64,000 bases of DNA from NCBI GenBank assembly GCA_013177895.1, contig JABLXV010000040.1, forward strand, positions 1 to 64,000, given 5' to 3'. A model generated the notes under the pieces. It saw only the letters and a program-made list of their open reading frames with translations, did not search any database and was not told the origin of the DNA. Shown here in pieces: positions 1 to 8,262 of the stretch (position 1 is the first letter of the stretch; every line of letters starts with the position of its first letter). This stretch comes from Brevinematales bacterium. Lineage in GTDB: Bacteria > Spirochaetota > Brevinematia > Brevinematales > GWF1-51-8. The position numbers and the translations under genes were made by a program.

Positions 1-2274
1 GCCTATAACCAGCTTCCCGAAAATCTCATTCAGGCGTTGATCGACACAGAAGATCAGGAATTCTATAACCATCACGGTTTCAACCCGTGGGCGATGTTCA
101 AGGGTGTTTTCATCAACCCGTTTATCGGTAAAGATATAGTCGGGGGTTCCGGTATTACCCAGCAGCTCGCGAAGATTCTTTTTACTGAGGGTGAAAAAAC
201 CGTATTCAGGAAACTTATCGAACTATGGTATGCAGTCCAGATAGAAAAGAAATACTCGAAAGAGGAAATTCTCGAACTTTATTTTAACCAGATGTACTTC
301 GGGCACGGGTGTTACGGGATAGAAGCGGCCGCGCAGTTCTTTTTCCAGAAAAGCGTATCCGACCTCAATTTAGCCGAAGCATCGTTCCTGGTAGGCTTGG
401 TTCAGGCTCCTTCCCGTTACTCCCCTATCTTCCAGCCCTATCTCTCCCAGAAACGTCATTGGACCGTACTGGTATCCATGGTAAATATGGGATTCATATC
501 GCAGGACGAGGCGCAGAACTCGTTCGAGAACTTCTGGGAAAACTATACCACCTCCTTTAAAACGGTCGGGCTGAGCGCGAGCCGTAACGAGAGCAATGTC
601 GCGCCGTTCTTTACCGAATATGTCCGAAAGATTCTGATTGAAAAATACGGCGAGGAAGAGGTTTATACAGGCGGCCTTCAGGTTTATACGACCCTCGATC
701 TCGATAAGCAGGTTGCCGCTAACGAAGAATTGAAAAAGGGTCTCGATAAAGCGCAGGCAACGTTCGACAGTGAGTTCAAACAGGCGCAGAATGCCGTGAA
801 AAAGAACAACGAAGACCTGGTCGATATGCTCAGCCTGTTTTTCGGGATGGATAGTATTACTTTGGGAGAGAAAAAATCGAAGATGAAGCTCGAGGGGCTG
901 ATACACGATTTCGACGACGTAGTTTATCTGTCTTCCTACATGTTCGGCCTCGATCAGGTCAATATCAAAATGAAGCAGAGAAATATGCTATCCAGCCTCG
1001 TTAACAAGAAGCAGGACCAGATAGAAGGCGCTCTCATCTCCATCAACCCCAAGAACGGTTATATCGAGGCAATGGTCGGCGGTAAGGAATTCAACTACGG
1101 CAACCAGTTTAACCGCGCGGTACAGGCATACCGGCAGATGGGTTCGTCGTTTAAACCGCTTTACTATGCTATCGCGATAGACGCACGCCTGATTACACCT
1201 GCTACGGTTTTTCAGGATATGCCGATCTACTACGAAAACCAGTACGGCCAGAAATGGATACCCCGTAACTATTCGGGAAACTTTAAAGGCGCGATACGGG
1301 TTCGTACCGCTCTCCAGTTCTCTGTAAACATTGTCGCCGTGCAGGTGTGGGACATGATTCAAAATCAAATCGGCTACGGCGCGATGGCGCATAAACTCGG
1401 GTTATTTTTCGGACTGGATTCCGACCAGATACAGGAGCGGGTCAAGCCGGATATGGCGTTCTCGCTAGGCGTGGGTATTTTCAGTCCGTTGGAGGTATGC
1501 CGCGCGTTCGCGACATTCGCCAATAACGGACTTCAGGTGTTGCCGATAGCCATACTGAAAGTGAAAGACCGTTACGGTCGTATCAAGGACGATTTCGAGT
1601 CGCAGAGAGACCTGACTGTCGAAGCCGAACAGGTTATTTCCCCCGGCGCGGCGTGTCTGATGCAGGACCTGCTGATGACGGTGCTTTTTAACGGAACCGG
1701 CGCGGAGGCTGTCGCGCAGACGGGATTCTACGGGATACCCGCCGGCGGTAAAACAGGCACTACGGCGAACTGGAAGGACGCATGGTTCGCGGGCTTTACT
1801 CCTAATCTCGCGACTGTCGTATGGATGGGATTCGACGATTCCACCAAATCGTTGGGACGCCACCAGATGGGCGGTAAACTTGCCGCGCCTATCTGGATGA
1901 GTTATATGAAAAAAGCGATGAAATACTCTAAAATAGAATCATTCGCCAAAGCCGGAGGGGTACAGGCCAGCATCTGCGCGGATACCGGTCTTCTGCCTAC
2001 CCCGTATTGTCCAAACGTTATCGTAGAGAACTTCCTCGCGGGGACTGTTCCTTCCCAGAGCTGTACTATTCATACATCGGAGGATTACAAACTCCAGCAT
2101 GAGATAGGTATGGAAACATTATCCGACTTCGATATTGTTACTACCCCCGACGGGGATAAGAAGCTGCCGGGCGATAAAAAGCCGGGCAACGATAAAAAAC
2201 AACCCGATACCCCGATCGATCAGGATAGCCTCGATCTGGGCGATCTGGATTTGAATATGGGTATCGGAGATTAA
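1..2274 (+). CDS. Class A penicillin-binding protein (PBP1A family), 5'-truncated
   Basis: Bifunctional peptidoglycan synthase that polymerises lipid II and cross-links stem peptides at the outer face of the inner membrane. The reading frame is open from base 1, so the N-terminal membrane anchor and part of the glycosyltransferase lie outside the window. Glycosyltransferase 51 motifs are visible: EDQEFYNHHGF (catalytic Glu region, near base 46), GGSGITQQLAK (near 151) and the ELYFNQMYFGHG stretch near 280. Transpeptidase motifs follow in order: SSFK with the acyl-serine near 1144, SVN near 1321 and KTGTT near 1750. The C-terminus is a Lys/Asp/Pro-rich tail of about 40 residues. The stop overlaps the next start (TAATG), so the two genes are probably translationally coupled. 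Family assignment is firm; the exact paralogue cannot be told. Confidence 0.95.
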   Translation, partial: AYNQLPENLIQALIDTEDQEFYNHHGFNPWAMFKGVFINPFIGKDIVGGSGITQQLAKILFTEGEKTVFRKLIELWYAVQIEKKYSKEEILELYFNQMYFGHGCYGIEAAAQFFFQKSVSDLNLAEASFLVGLVQAPSRYSPIFQPYLSQKRHWTVLVSMVNMGFISQDEAQNSFENFWENYTTSFKTVGLSASRNESNVAPFFTEYVRKILIEKYGEEEVYTGGLQVYTTLDLDKQVAANEELKKGLDKAQATFDSEFKQAQNAVKKNNEDLVDMLSLFFGMDSITLGEKKSKMKLEGLIHDFDDVVYLSSYMFGLDQVNIKMKQRNMLSSLVNKKQDQIEGALISINPKNGYIEAMVGGKEFNYGNQFNRAVQAYRQMGSSFKPLYYAIAIDARLITPATVFQDMPIYYENQYGQKWIPRNYSGNFKGAIRVRTALQFSVNIVAVQVWDMIQNQIGYGAMAHKLGLFFGLDSDQIQERVKPDMAFSLGVGIFSPLEVCRAFATFANNGLQVLPIAILKVKDRYGRIKDDFESQRDLTVEAEQVISPGAACLMQDLLMTVLFNGTGAEAVAQTGFYGIPAGGKTGTTANWKDAWFAGFTPNLATVVWMGFDDSTKSLGRHQMGGKLAAPIWMSYMKKAMKYSKIESFAKAGGVQASICADTGLLPTPYCPNVIVENFLAGTVPSQSCTIHTSEDYKLQHEIGMETLSDFDIVTTPDGDKKLPGDKKPGNDKKQPDTPIDQDSLDLGDLDLNMGIGD

Positions 2275-3899
2275 TGCGTTTCGCTATTATCGACGGATAT
2301 GTTGACGAGCCGACTTGTCTGGGCGTCCCGTTTTTCGTATCTACCTATATCCGTTATTGCGCGGGAGCTCTCGTATCCGCGGGAATCACTGATATTCGTT
2401 ACCGGACTATCGAGCAGGTGCGTGAATCCCAGTATGCCATGCAGGATATCGATTACGCGGTTATCATCGCGGGCAATCCCGTTCCGGGGAAGTATCTGGG
2501 CGGGATGCCTATCAAAGAATACGAGTTCGATAAAATCGCCGCCGCTAATAAAAAGACACGTTTTATTAGCGGCGGCCCTATTCTTTTAGACCCTCTCCCT
2601 CTTCATACTGACAATATTTCCTACGCCGAAGGCGATATCGAAAAATACCTGTACCTCACATTCGGCGGCGGTAACGGCGGTTCCACCCGCGCTATCGCCG
2701 ACCTGAACCGTTTCGCGACTGCCGGGGCGTTCATAGTGGAACAGCATCCGCGCTACCCTGATATCATCTGCGAGATCGAGACAGGGCGGGGATGCCCGCG
2801 CGCCGATCATTGTTCTTTCTGCATCGAAGGAACCTACCCGGTGGATTTCCGCGAACCCGGCGATGTTGTCGCCGAGATGAAGGAGTTGGAGCGTTACGGT
2901 ATCCGCCATTTCCGGCTGGGCAAACAGGCGGATTTTTATACCTATGGATGCGACATGTCCTCCATGAAGGACGGTTTTCCGAAACCCGACCCTGGGATTA
3001 TCCAGCGTCTTTACCTCGGTATCAAGGATTCCCTATCATCGCTCGAAACCCTCCATCTCGACAACGTCAATCCCGGCACTATCGCCCGCTATCCGATGGA
3101 ATCCGAGCGGATAACCCGCATTATCGCGGAAAATAATACTCCCGGGGACGTCGCCGCGTTGGGAATGGAGAGCGCCGACCCTAAGGTGATCGCCCTCAAC
3201 GGACTGAAGGCCTCCGCGGAACAGGTAAGTTTCGCTGTCGGGATGATTAACGGGATCGGCGGGATACGCGCGGACGGGATACCCAAATTCCTGCCGGGCA
3301 TCAATTTAATCCAGGGGCTCTCCGGCGAGGGCAAGGGCACGTTCGCGCTGAATTACGAGTTCCTGAAATCATTGCTCGATCATGGAATGATGCTGCGCCG
3401 GATCAATATCCGTCAACTGCGGATGAGCCGTTCGACCGAAATATATTCGAAAAAAAGCGATAAGAAGGCGGAAAAGATTCTCGACGCGGTATTCCGCAAC
3501 TACCGTGAGAAAATCCGCACCGAGATCGATATCCCGATGCTGAAAAAAGTCTACCCGGCGGGCACACTGCTCCGTAATGTAATAGTCGAGCAGCACCGGG
3601 GACCGTGGAGTCTCGCGAGGCCTCTCGGAACATATCCTATAGTGATCGATATCCCGCGCGAATTGCCGCTATTCTCCAAACACGATATCTTTGTCACCGA
3701 CCACCGCGAACGCTCGCTGATAGGGCTGACTTTTCCGTTTATCCCCGAGAAGGCGTCGCTGAATGAGTGGAAGGCTATCCCCGGGATCGGCAGGAACGCG
3801 GGCGCGGTAATCGCGGGACGGCTGTTTTCCGCGCAGAGCCTGTCGGGGTACGATATCCCGCCGGACGTTTTCGCGCGTCTCTTTCCCGAGTCCTTCTGA
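2274..3899 (+). CDS. COG1031-type radical SAM protein with C-terminal helix-hairpin-helix
   Basis: 541 residues. The N-terminus (IIDGYVDEPTCLGVPFF) and overall plan match the uncharacterised radical SAM family I know as COG1031, better known from archaea. A cofactor-binding-like N-terminal part of about 160 residues is followed by the cluster motif CPRADHCSFC (spacing C-x5-C-x2-C, residues about 173-182) instead of the canonical C-x3-C-x2-C. A radical SAM barrel follows. The C-terminal 50 residues contain IPGIGRNAGAVIAGR, a helix-hairpin-helix typical of nucleic-acid binding. The start overlaps the PBP stop (TAATG). No substrate is known to me; an RNA or DNA substrate is only suggested by the HhH. 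Confidence 0.85.
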   Translation: MRFAIIDGYVDEPTCLGVPFFVSTYIRYCAGALVSAGITDIRYRTIEQVRESQYAMQDIDYAVIIAGNPVPGKYLGGMPIKEYEFDKIAAANKKTRFISGGPILLDPLPLHTDNISYAEGDIEKYLYLTFGGGNGGSTRAIADLNRFATAGAFIVEQHPRYPDIICEIETGRGCPRADHCSFCIEGTYPVDFREPGDVVAEMKELERYGIRHFRLGKQADFYTYGCDMSSMKDGFPKPDPGIIQRLYLGIKDSLSSLETLHLDNVNPGTIARYPMESERITRIIAENNTPGDVAALGMESADPKVIALNGLKASAEQVSFAVGMINGIGGIRADGIPKFLPGINLIQGLSGEGKGTFALNYEFLKSLLDHGMMLRRINIRQLRMSRSTEIYSKKSDKKAEKILDAVFRNYREKIRTEIDIPMLKKVYPAGTLLRNVIVEQHRGPWSLARPLGTYPIVIDIPRELPLFSKHDIFVTDHRERSLIGLTFPFIPEKASLNEWKAIPGIGRNAGAVIAGRLFSAQSLSGYDIPPDVFARLFPESF

Positions 3900-3916
3900 A
3901 AACTCAATTTAATTAT

Positions 3917-3945
3917 TTGCGAATTCCCCGGATTCAGGTTATAAT
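3917..3945 (+). promoter_or_regulatory. Sigma-70-like promoter for tig
   Basis: TTGCGA at 3917-3922 and TATAAT at 3940-3945 with a 17-bp spacer, 36 bp before the trigger factor start. The -10 box is a perfect consensus match. Confidence 0.7.
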
Positions 3946-3981
3946 ATTCAGCTTTTTGTTATCTACTATGAAGGAGATTAT

Positions 3982-5253
3982 ATGGACATCTTTGTAAAGA
4001 AGTACCCCGATTGTTTACGTCAGGCGTATGTAAAGGTCGGTAAAATAGAACTGAACGATGCGTTCGATCATACTCTGAGCGAACTTTCCCAGCATGTCGA
4101 TTTCCCGGGATACCGCAAGGGTAAAGTTCCCTCCGACATCATCGAGAAGAACTACCAGAACGAAGTGGCGCAGTCGGTGATCGAGCATCTCGTGCACGAA
4201 TCGATCCATAAGATGAGCGAGGACGGCGTACGGCTCTATTCCAATCCGAAGTTCCAGCCCCTCGTAGGCCTTTCCCGTAATAGCGAATTCACGTTCTCCC
4301 TCGTATTCGAGGTCGAACCTGAGTTGATAAAAGATATCGACGTATCGAAAATAAACGTAGCATATGACGAATATTTCATCGACGATAAAATGATCGAACA
4401 GACAATGCGCCGTTCGATGGACCTTCTCGACCCCGTCAGCGGAAAGATCAAGTCCGGCGATATCGTAACCGTGAAGGTTAATAATAAGGATTATTTCCCT
4501 GAGAATAAGCAGAAAGTGATGAGCGCCGAGATGGTCGAATCTCTGATCGACAAGAAAGCCGGGGATACGCTCGATATTTCGTTCGATAACCTGAAAAACT
4601 ATGTTATCGACTTCATCGGTGTCATAAAAGAACCGTTGAATGTAGAGATTATTAAGGCGGAACGCCCCACGGAAAAACCTATCGACGACGAATTGGTCAA
4701 GCAGACTACCACGCATAAATCGGTCGCCGAATTAAAAGAGTCCGTCAAACGTCAGCTCGAAGGGATGGCGCAGGAATTGAACGCCCATTCCAAGAGCTCC
4801 GGTCTGGTCGGCTATCTCCGTGATAATGTCCAATACGACTTCCCCAAGTCGCTGTTTATCGATCACGCGGGAAAGAGCGCGTTTCATTTCGTCGAAACGA
4901 ACTATTTCGTAAGCGAGACCTCTTTGTCGGATTTACTGAAAGATGATAAACTGAAAGAGAAGAGCGACAAGGTTTTCAAGGACTCCTATTCCGATATCGT
5001 CGTCGCCCTTTTTATCGAGGATTTCGCCGATAAGAACAGCATTGAGCCGTCCAACGAACGCATCAATTACCTGCTCGCCCTCAGGGCGCAGGAAGCTCGT
5101 ATTTCCGCGGACGAATATAAGAAAAAACTCGCCCCCGAAGAACTCGACCGCATCAACCGCGAAGCCAAGAAGGACGAAGCGCTGTCGTATATTACCCAGC
5201 AGGTAAAGTTTTCGATCAAGAATAAACTTCCATTGATAGAGCCTAAAAAATAA
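3982..5253 (+). CDS. tig: Trigger factor (ribosome-associated chaperone)
   Basis: 423 residues, close to the usual 430. Trigger factor docks at the ribosome exit tunnel and shields nascent chains. The ribosome-binding signature appears as PGYRKGKVP at residues about 42-50 (family form GFRxGxxP). The middle segment (about 148-230) occupies the FKBP prolyl isomerase position but is poorly conserved, so isomerase activity is uncertain. The C-terminal helical chaperone arms fill the remainder. AAGGAG at 3971 lies 5 bp before the ATG. A strong promoter precedes it and the tRNA-Leu gene begins at the base after its stop codon, so the tRNA is probably cut from the tig transcript. Confidence 0.92.
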   Translation: MDIFVKKYPDCLRQAYVKVGKIELNDAFDHTLSELSQHVDFPGYRKGKVPSDIIEKNYQNEVAQSVIEHLVHESIHKMSEDGVRLYSNPKFQPLVGLSRNSEFTFSLVFEVEPELIKDIDVSKINVAYDEYFIDDKMIEQTMRRSMDLLDPVSGKIKSGDIVTVKVNNKDYFPENKQKVMSAEMVESLIDKKAGDTLDISFDNLKNYVIDFIGVIKEPLNVEIIKAERPTEKPIDDELVKQTTTHKSVAELKESVKRQLEGMAQELNAHSKSSGLVGYLRDNVQYDFPKSLFIDHAGKSAFHFVETNYFVSETSLSDLLKDDKLKEKSDKVFKDSYSDIVVALFIEDFADKNSIEPSNERINYLLALRAQEARISADEYKKKLAPEELDRINREAKKDEALSYITQQVKFSIKNKLPLIEPKK

Positions 5254-5337
5254 GCCCAGGTGGTGAAACTGGTAGACACGCTGGACTCAAAATCCAGTGG
5301 TAGTGATATCATGCGGGTTCGATTCCCGCCCTGGGCA
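5254..5337 (+). tRNA. tRNA-Leu (anticodon CAA)
   Basis: The acceptor arms GCCCAGG (5254-5260) and CCTGGGC (5330-5336) pair perfectly, with discriminator A at 5337. The anticodon stem CTGGA/TCCAG (5281-5285/5293-5297) encloses a 7-base loop with CAA at 5288-5290, reading UUG. The T arm is GCGGGTTCGATTCCCGC. There is a long variable arm as expected for a class II tRNA. CCA is not encoded. It starts directly after the tig stop codon. Confidence 0.97.
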
Positions 5338-5340
5338 TAC

Positions 5341-5375
5341 GAAGGGCTGTTCTTACAGGAATAGCCCTTCCTCTT
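5341..5375 (+). terminator. Hairpin terminator after tig-tRNA-Leu
   Basis: GAAGGGCT at 5341-5348 pairs with AGCCCTTC at 5363-5370, extended inward by a G-T pair and TTC/GAA around a TTACAG loop. The following CTCTTATT is only weakly T-rich. It starts 3 bp after the tRNA and separates it from the gcv operon. Confidence 0.7.
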
Positions 5376-5385
5376 ATTAACTTCC

Positions 5386-5404
5386 GCGGATTCATAAAAT
5401 CCGC
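5386..5404. promoter_or_regulatory. Small palindrome upstream of gcvT (possible operator)
   Basis: GCGGATT (5386-5392) and AATCCGC (5398-5404) form a perfect 7-bp inverted repeat with a 5-bp centre, 19 bp before the gcvT start. It could be a protein binding site or a small leader hairpin. No glycine-riboswitch-like structure fits in the 86-bp gap. Confidence 0.35.
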
Positions 5405-5423
5405 ACGGGAGGGGGACGGTCAT

Positions 5424-6515
5424 ATGAATATCAAGAATACCCCGATCTACGAATCGCATCTTCGCGCCAACGCGAGAATGACCGATTTCGCGGGATGGAA
5501 CCTGCCTATCCAGTACACCGGTATTATCGACGAAGCTCTCCACTGCCGGAAATCGGTATCTCTATTCGATACCTGCCATATGGGGCAATTCTCCTTCAAG
5601 GGCGATATCCGGAAGAGCGGTATCGAGAATGCATTCTGTTTCCCTATATCCGATATAAAAATAGGACGCTGCCGTTACGGGTTTATCCTCAACGGTATCG
5701 GCGGGATTATCGACGACCTCATCGTCTACCGTATCGCGGTGGACGAACTAATGATAGTAGTAAACGCCGCGACTACGGAAAACGACTTCAAGACTATCGG
5801 GCAGGATATCGCCGGCGGCTGCGAATATAAAAATATTTCCGATATTACCGCGAAAATCGACGTACAGGGGCCGCTTTCACGCGACCTGATGGCCGAACGT
5901 TTCGGCGAGCAGATCCGTTCCATCCCCTATTTCGGCTTCATGAAGATGAATATCATGGGCAGGGACGCGATAATCAGCCGCACAGGATATACCGGCGAGC
6001 TGGGATACGAAATCTATATCGACGCTTCTGCCGCCGCGAAACTTTGGGATTCCCTCCTTGAGGACGAGCGTGTAAAGCCCGCCGGACTGGGCGCGCGCGA
6101 TATACTCCGTCTCGAGATGGGGTATTGCCTCTACGGGAGCGATATCGACGATATGACCTCGCCTATCGAGGCGGATTTGGGCGTATTCGTCGTCACCGAT
6201 AAGGAATACCGCGGCATCAGGGGGATTCTCCAACAGAAGGAGCAGGGAGTTCCGCGTATCCGCGCGGGATTTATCACCCATTCCCGCCGTTCACCGCGCC
6301 ACGGATATAGAATATTTCACGACGATGCGATGTCCGGCGAGATCACAAGCGGGACATTTTCACCCACCCTCAATTCCGGCATCGGGATGGGGTATATCGA
6401 TACAGCGCTGGCGAAACCAGGCACGAAGGTAGTCCTGTCCGACGGACGGGTGTCTATCGACGCCGAAATCGCCGAATTCCCGCTCTATAAAAAAGGTACC
6501 GCAAGAAATAAGTAG
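5424..6515 (+). CDS. gcvT: Aminomethyltransferase, glycine cleavage T protein
   Basis: 363 residues, normal length. GcvT transfers the methylene group from aminomethyl-lipoyl GcvH to tetrahydrofolate and releases ammonia. The N-terminal MTDFAGWNLPIQY segment, the GGIIDDLIVYR stretch (residues about 93-103, containing the catalytic Asp of the family) and the GARDILRLEMGYCLYG block (about 223-238) are all present. A strong GGGAGGGGG ribosome site lies 8 bp before the ATG. It is the first gene of a six-gene operon gcvT-H-PA-PB-lipM-lipA, followed 14 bp later by gcvH. Confidence 0.96.
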   Translation: MNIKNTPIYESHLRANARMTDFAGWNLPIQYTGIIDEALHCRKSVSLFDTCHMGQFSFKGDIRKSGIENAFCFPISDIKIGRCRYGFILNGIGGIIDDLIVYRIAVDELMIVVNAATTENDFKTIGQDIAGGCEYKNISDITAKIDVQGPLSRDLMAERFGEQIRSIPYFGFMKMNIMGRDAIISRTGYTGELGYEIYIDASAAAKLWDSLLEDERVKPAGLGARDILRLEMGYCLYGSDIDDMTSPIEADLGVFVVTDKEYRGIRGILQQKEQGVPRIRAGFITHSRRSPRHGYRIFHDDAMSGEITSGTFSPTLNSGIGMGYIDTALAKPGTKVVLSDGRVSIDAEIAEFPLYKKGTARNK

Positions 6516-6529
6516 TTTCGGAGGATAAA

Positions 6530-6922
6530 ATGCAGTATCCCGATCAGTTACGTTATTCCCAATCCCATGAATGGGTCTCCGCGGACGGAAAGACCGCGAA
6601 AATAGGCATATCCGATTTCGCGCAGCATTCGCTCGGCGACATCGTATTCATACAGCTCCCGGAAATCGGGGCGAGCGTTAAAGCGGGAGATTCCGTATGC
6701 GAAATCGAATCCGTTAAGGCCGCTAGCTCTATCTACACACCCGTATCCGGTAAAATTACCGCGGTAAACGAGGCTTTGAACGATACGCCCGAACTGGTCA
6801 ACCAGAAGCCCTACGACGCGTACATATTCTTGGTGGAAATGTCCGATCCGTCGGAGATGAACGCCCTGCTCGACTCGAAGAAGTACGCCGAACTCTGCGA
6901 AAAGGAATCCGGTGCCCACTAA
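6530..6922 (+). CDS. gcvH: Glycine cleavage H protein (lipoyl carrier)
   Basis: 130 residues. GcvH carries the lipoyl arm that shuttles the aminomethyl group between the P, T and L proteins. The lipoylation site is Lys63 in CEIESVKAASS. The HEWV start motif and GDIVFIQLPEIG strand are typical. CGGAGG precedes the ATG. The stop overlaps the gcvPA start (TAATG). It is the expected substrate of the two lipoylation enzymes encoded at the end of the same operon. Confidence 0.97.
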   Translation: MQYPDQLRYSQSHEWVSADGKTAKIGISDFAQHSLGDIVFIQLPEIGASVKAGDSVCEIESVKAASSIYTPVSGKITAVNEALNDTPELVNQKPYDAYIFLVEMSDPSEMNALLDSKKYAELCEKESGAH

Positions 6923-8262
6923 TGCGGAACAGTTATACCCCGCACACGGAGCAGGATGTCAAATCCATGCTCGATACGATAGGCGTCGGCTCTATCGAGG
7001 AATTATTCAGCCCGATACCCAGGGAACTCCGGGTAAAAAGTTTTAACCTCGCGCCCGGTCTTTCCGAATTCGACGCGCTGAATAAAATGCAATCCCTGTC
7101 CGCGCGCAATAACACGCAGGACGTCCAGTTTATGGGGGGCGGGTTCTACGACCACTTTATCCCCGCTACCGCCGACGCGCTCGCGTCACGGGGCGACTTC
7201 TATACCGCGTACACCCCTTATCAGCCGGAAGCCTCGCAGGGCACATTACAGGCGCTCTATGAGTACCAGACATCGGTATGCAACCTTTTCGGTATGGATG
7301 TCTCTAATGCCTCGCTGTATGACGGCGGGACGGCGCTCGCCGAAGCGGTGCTCATGGCGTTCCGCGCGACACGTAACCGCGACACGGTGCTGATCGACGC
7401 GAATGTCAATCCGCTCTACCGCGATATCGTCAAGTCTTACCTCTCGCCGCTCGGTTTCAAGATAAAAGAAATTGCATCGAACGATTATCAACTGAACCGC
7501 AAGGAATTGATTTCCGCTATCGACGAACAGGTCGCGTCGGTCGTTCTACAAAACCCCAACTTTTTCGGCACTGTGGACGATTATACCGATATAGCGGATG
7601 CATCGCATTCCAAAGGCGCTCTGATGATCCTTTCGGCATATCCCCTCTCGCTGGGGCTTCTTAAATCTCCCGGAGAGATGAACGCGGATATCGCGACCGC
7701 CGAGGGACAATCCCTCGGTCTGCCGCTGAGTTTCGGCGGGCCGTACCTCGGGATACTGACCGCGAATGAAAAATATATCCGCAGTATGCCGGGACGTATC
7801 GTCGGGCGTACGGTCGATAAGGACGGGAACGACGCGTTCGTGCTGACCCTTCAGCCCCGCGAACAGCATATCCGCCGTGAGAAAGCCACGTCGAATATAT
7901 GCAGCAACCAGGGGCTTTGCGCCCTGCGCGCGCTGATATATATGTCTCTGATCGGGCGCGGCGGGCTGAAAGAACTGTCGAAAACCATCTATGATAAAAC
8001 ACAGTATGCTAAAAAGGCTCTTGCCGGGATAAAATCGTTAAAAATACCGGAGACTCCGTGTTTCAACGAGTTCGTGATAGAACTTCCGGGGGACGCGGGA
8101 CAGTTCAGGGACGCCCTGTCGAAAAAGGGTATTTCAGCGGGAATCCCCCTCGGGACGTTTTATCCCGCGATGAAAAACAGGCTGCTGGTCGCGGTAACGG
8201 AAAAACGGACGCGCGAAGAAATAGACGCGCTCGCGGCCGCAATCAGGGAGGCGGTATTATGA
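6922..8262 (+). CDS. gcvPA: Glycine dehydrogenase (decarboxylating) subunit 1
   Basis: 446 residues: the N-terminal half of the split P protein, which together with GcvPB decarboxylates glycine using PLP and passes the aminomethyl group to GcvH. Recognisable blocks are QFMGGGFYDHFIP near residue 70, FYTAYTPYQPEASQGTLQ near 93 and LTLQPREQHIRREKATSNIC near 308. The PLP lysine is in the partner subunit. It overlaps both neighbours: TAATG with gcvH and ATGA with gcvPB, consistent with equal synthesis of the two halves. Confidence 0.96.
   Translation: MRNSYTPHTEQDVKSMLDTIGVGSIEELFSPIPRELRVKSFNLAPGLSEFDALNKMQSLSARNNTQDVQFMGGGFYDHFIPATADALASRGDFYTAYTPYQPEASQGTLQALYEYQTSVCNLFGMDVSNASLYDGGTALAEAVLMAFRATRNRDTVLIDANVNPLYRDIVKSYLSPLGFKIKEIASNDYQLNRKELISAIDEQVASVVLQNPNFFGTVDDYTDIADASHSKGALMILSAYPLSLGLLKSPGEMNADIATAEGQSLGLPLSFGGPYLGILTANEKYIRSMPGRIVGRTVDKDGNDAFVLTLQPREQHIRREKATSNICSNQGLCALRALIYMSLIGRGGLKELSKTIYDKTQYAKKALAGIKSLKIPETPCFNEFVIELPGDAGQFRDALSKKGISAGIPLGTFYPAMKNRLLVAVTEKRTREEIDALAAAIREAVL

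Noticed and set aside
5338-5423. Glycine riboswitch upstream of gcvT
   Set aside because: Only 86 bp are available, a terminator hairpin uses 30 of them and the remainder lacks the expected aptamer arms.
8058-8258. N-terminal extension of gcvPB
   Set aside because: The stretch is inside gcvPA in another frame and is Arg/Gly-rich; the ATG at 8259 has a ribosome site and matches the family N-terminus.
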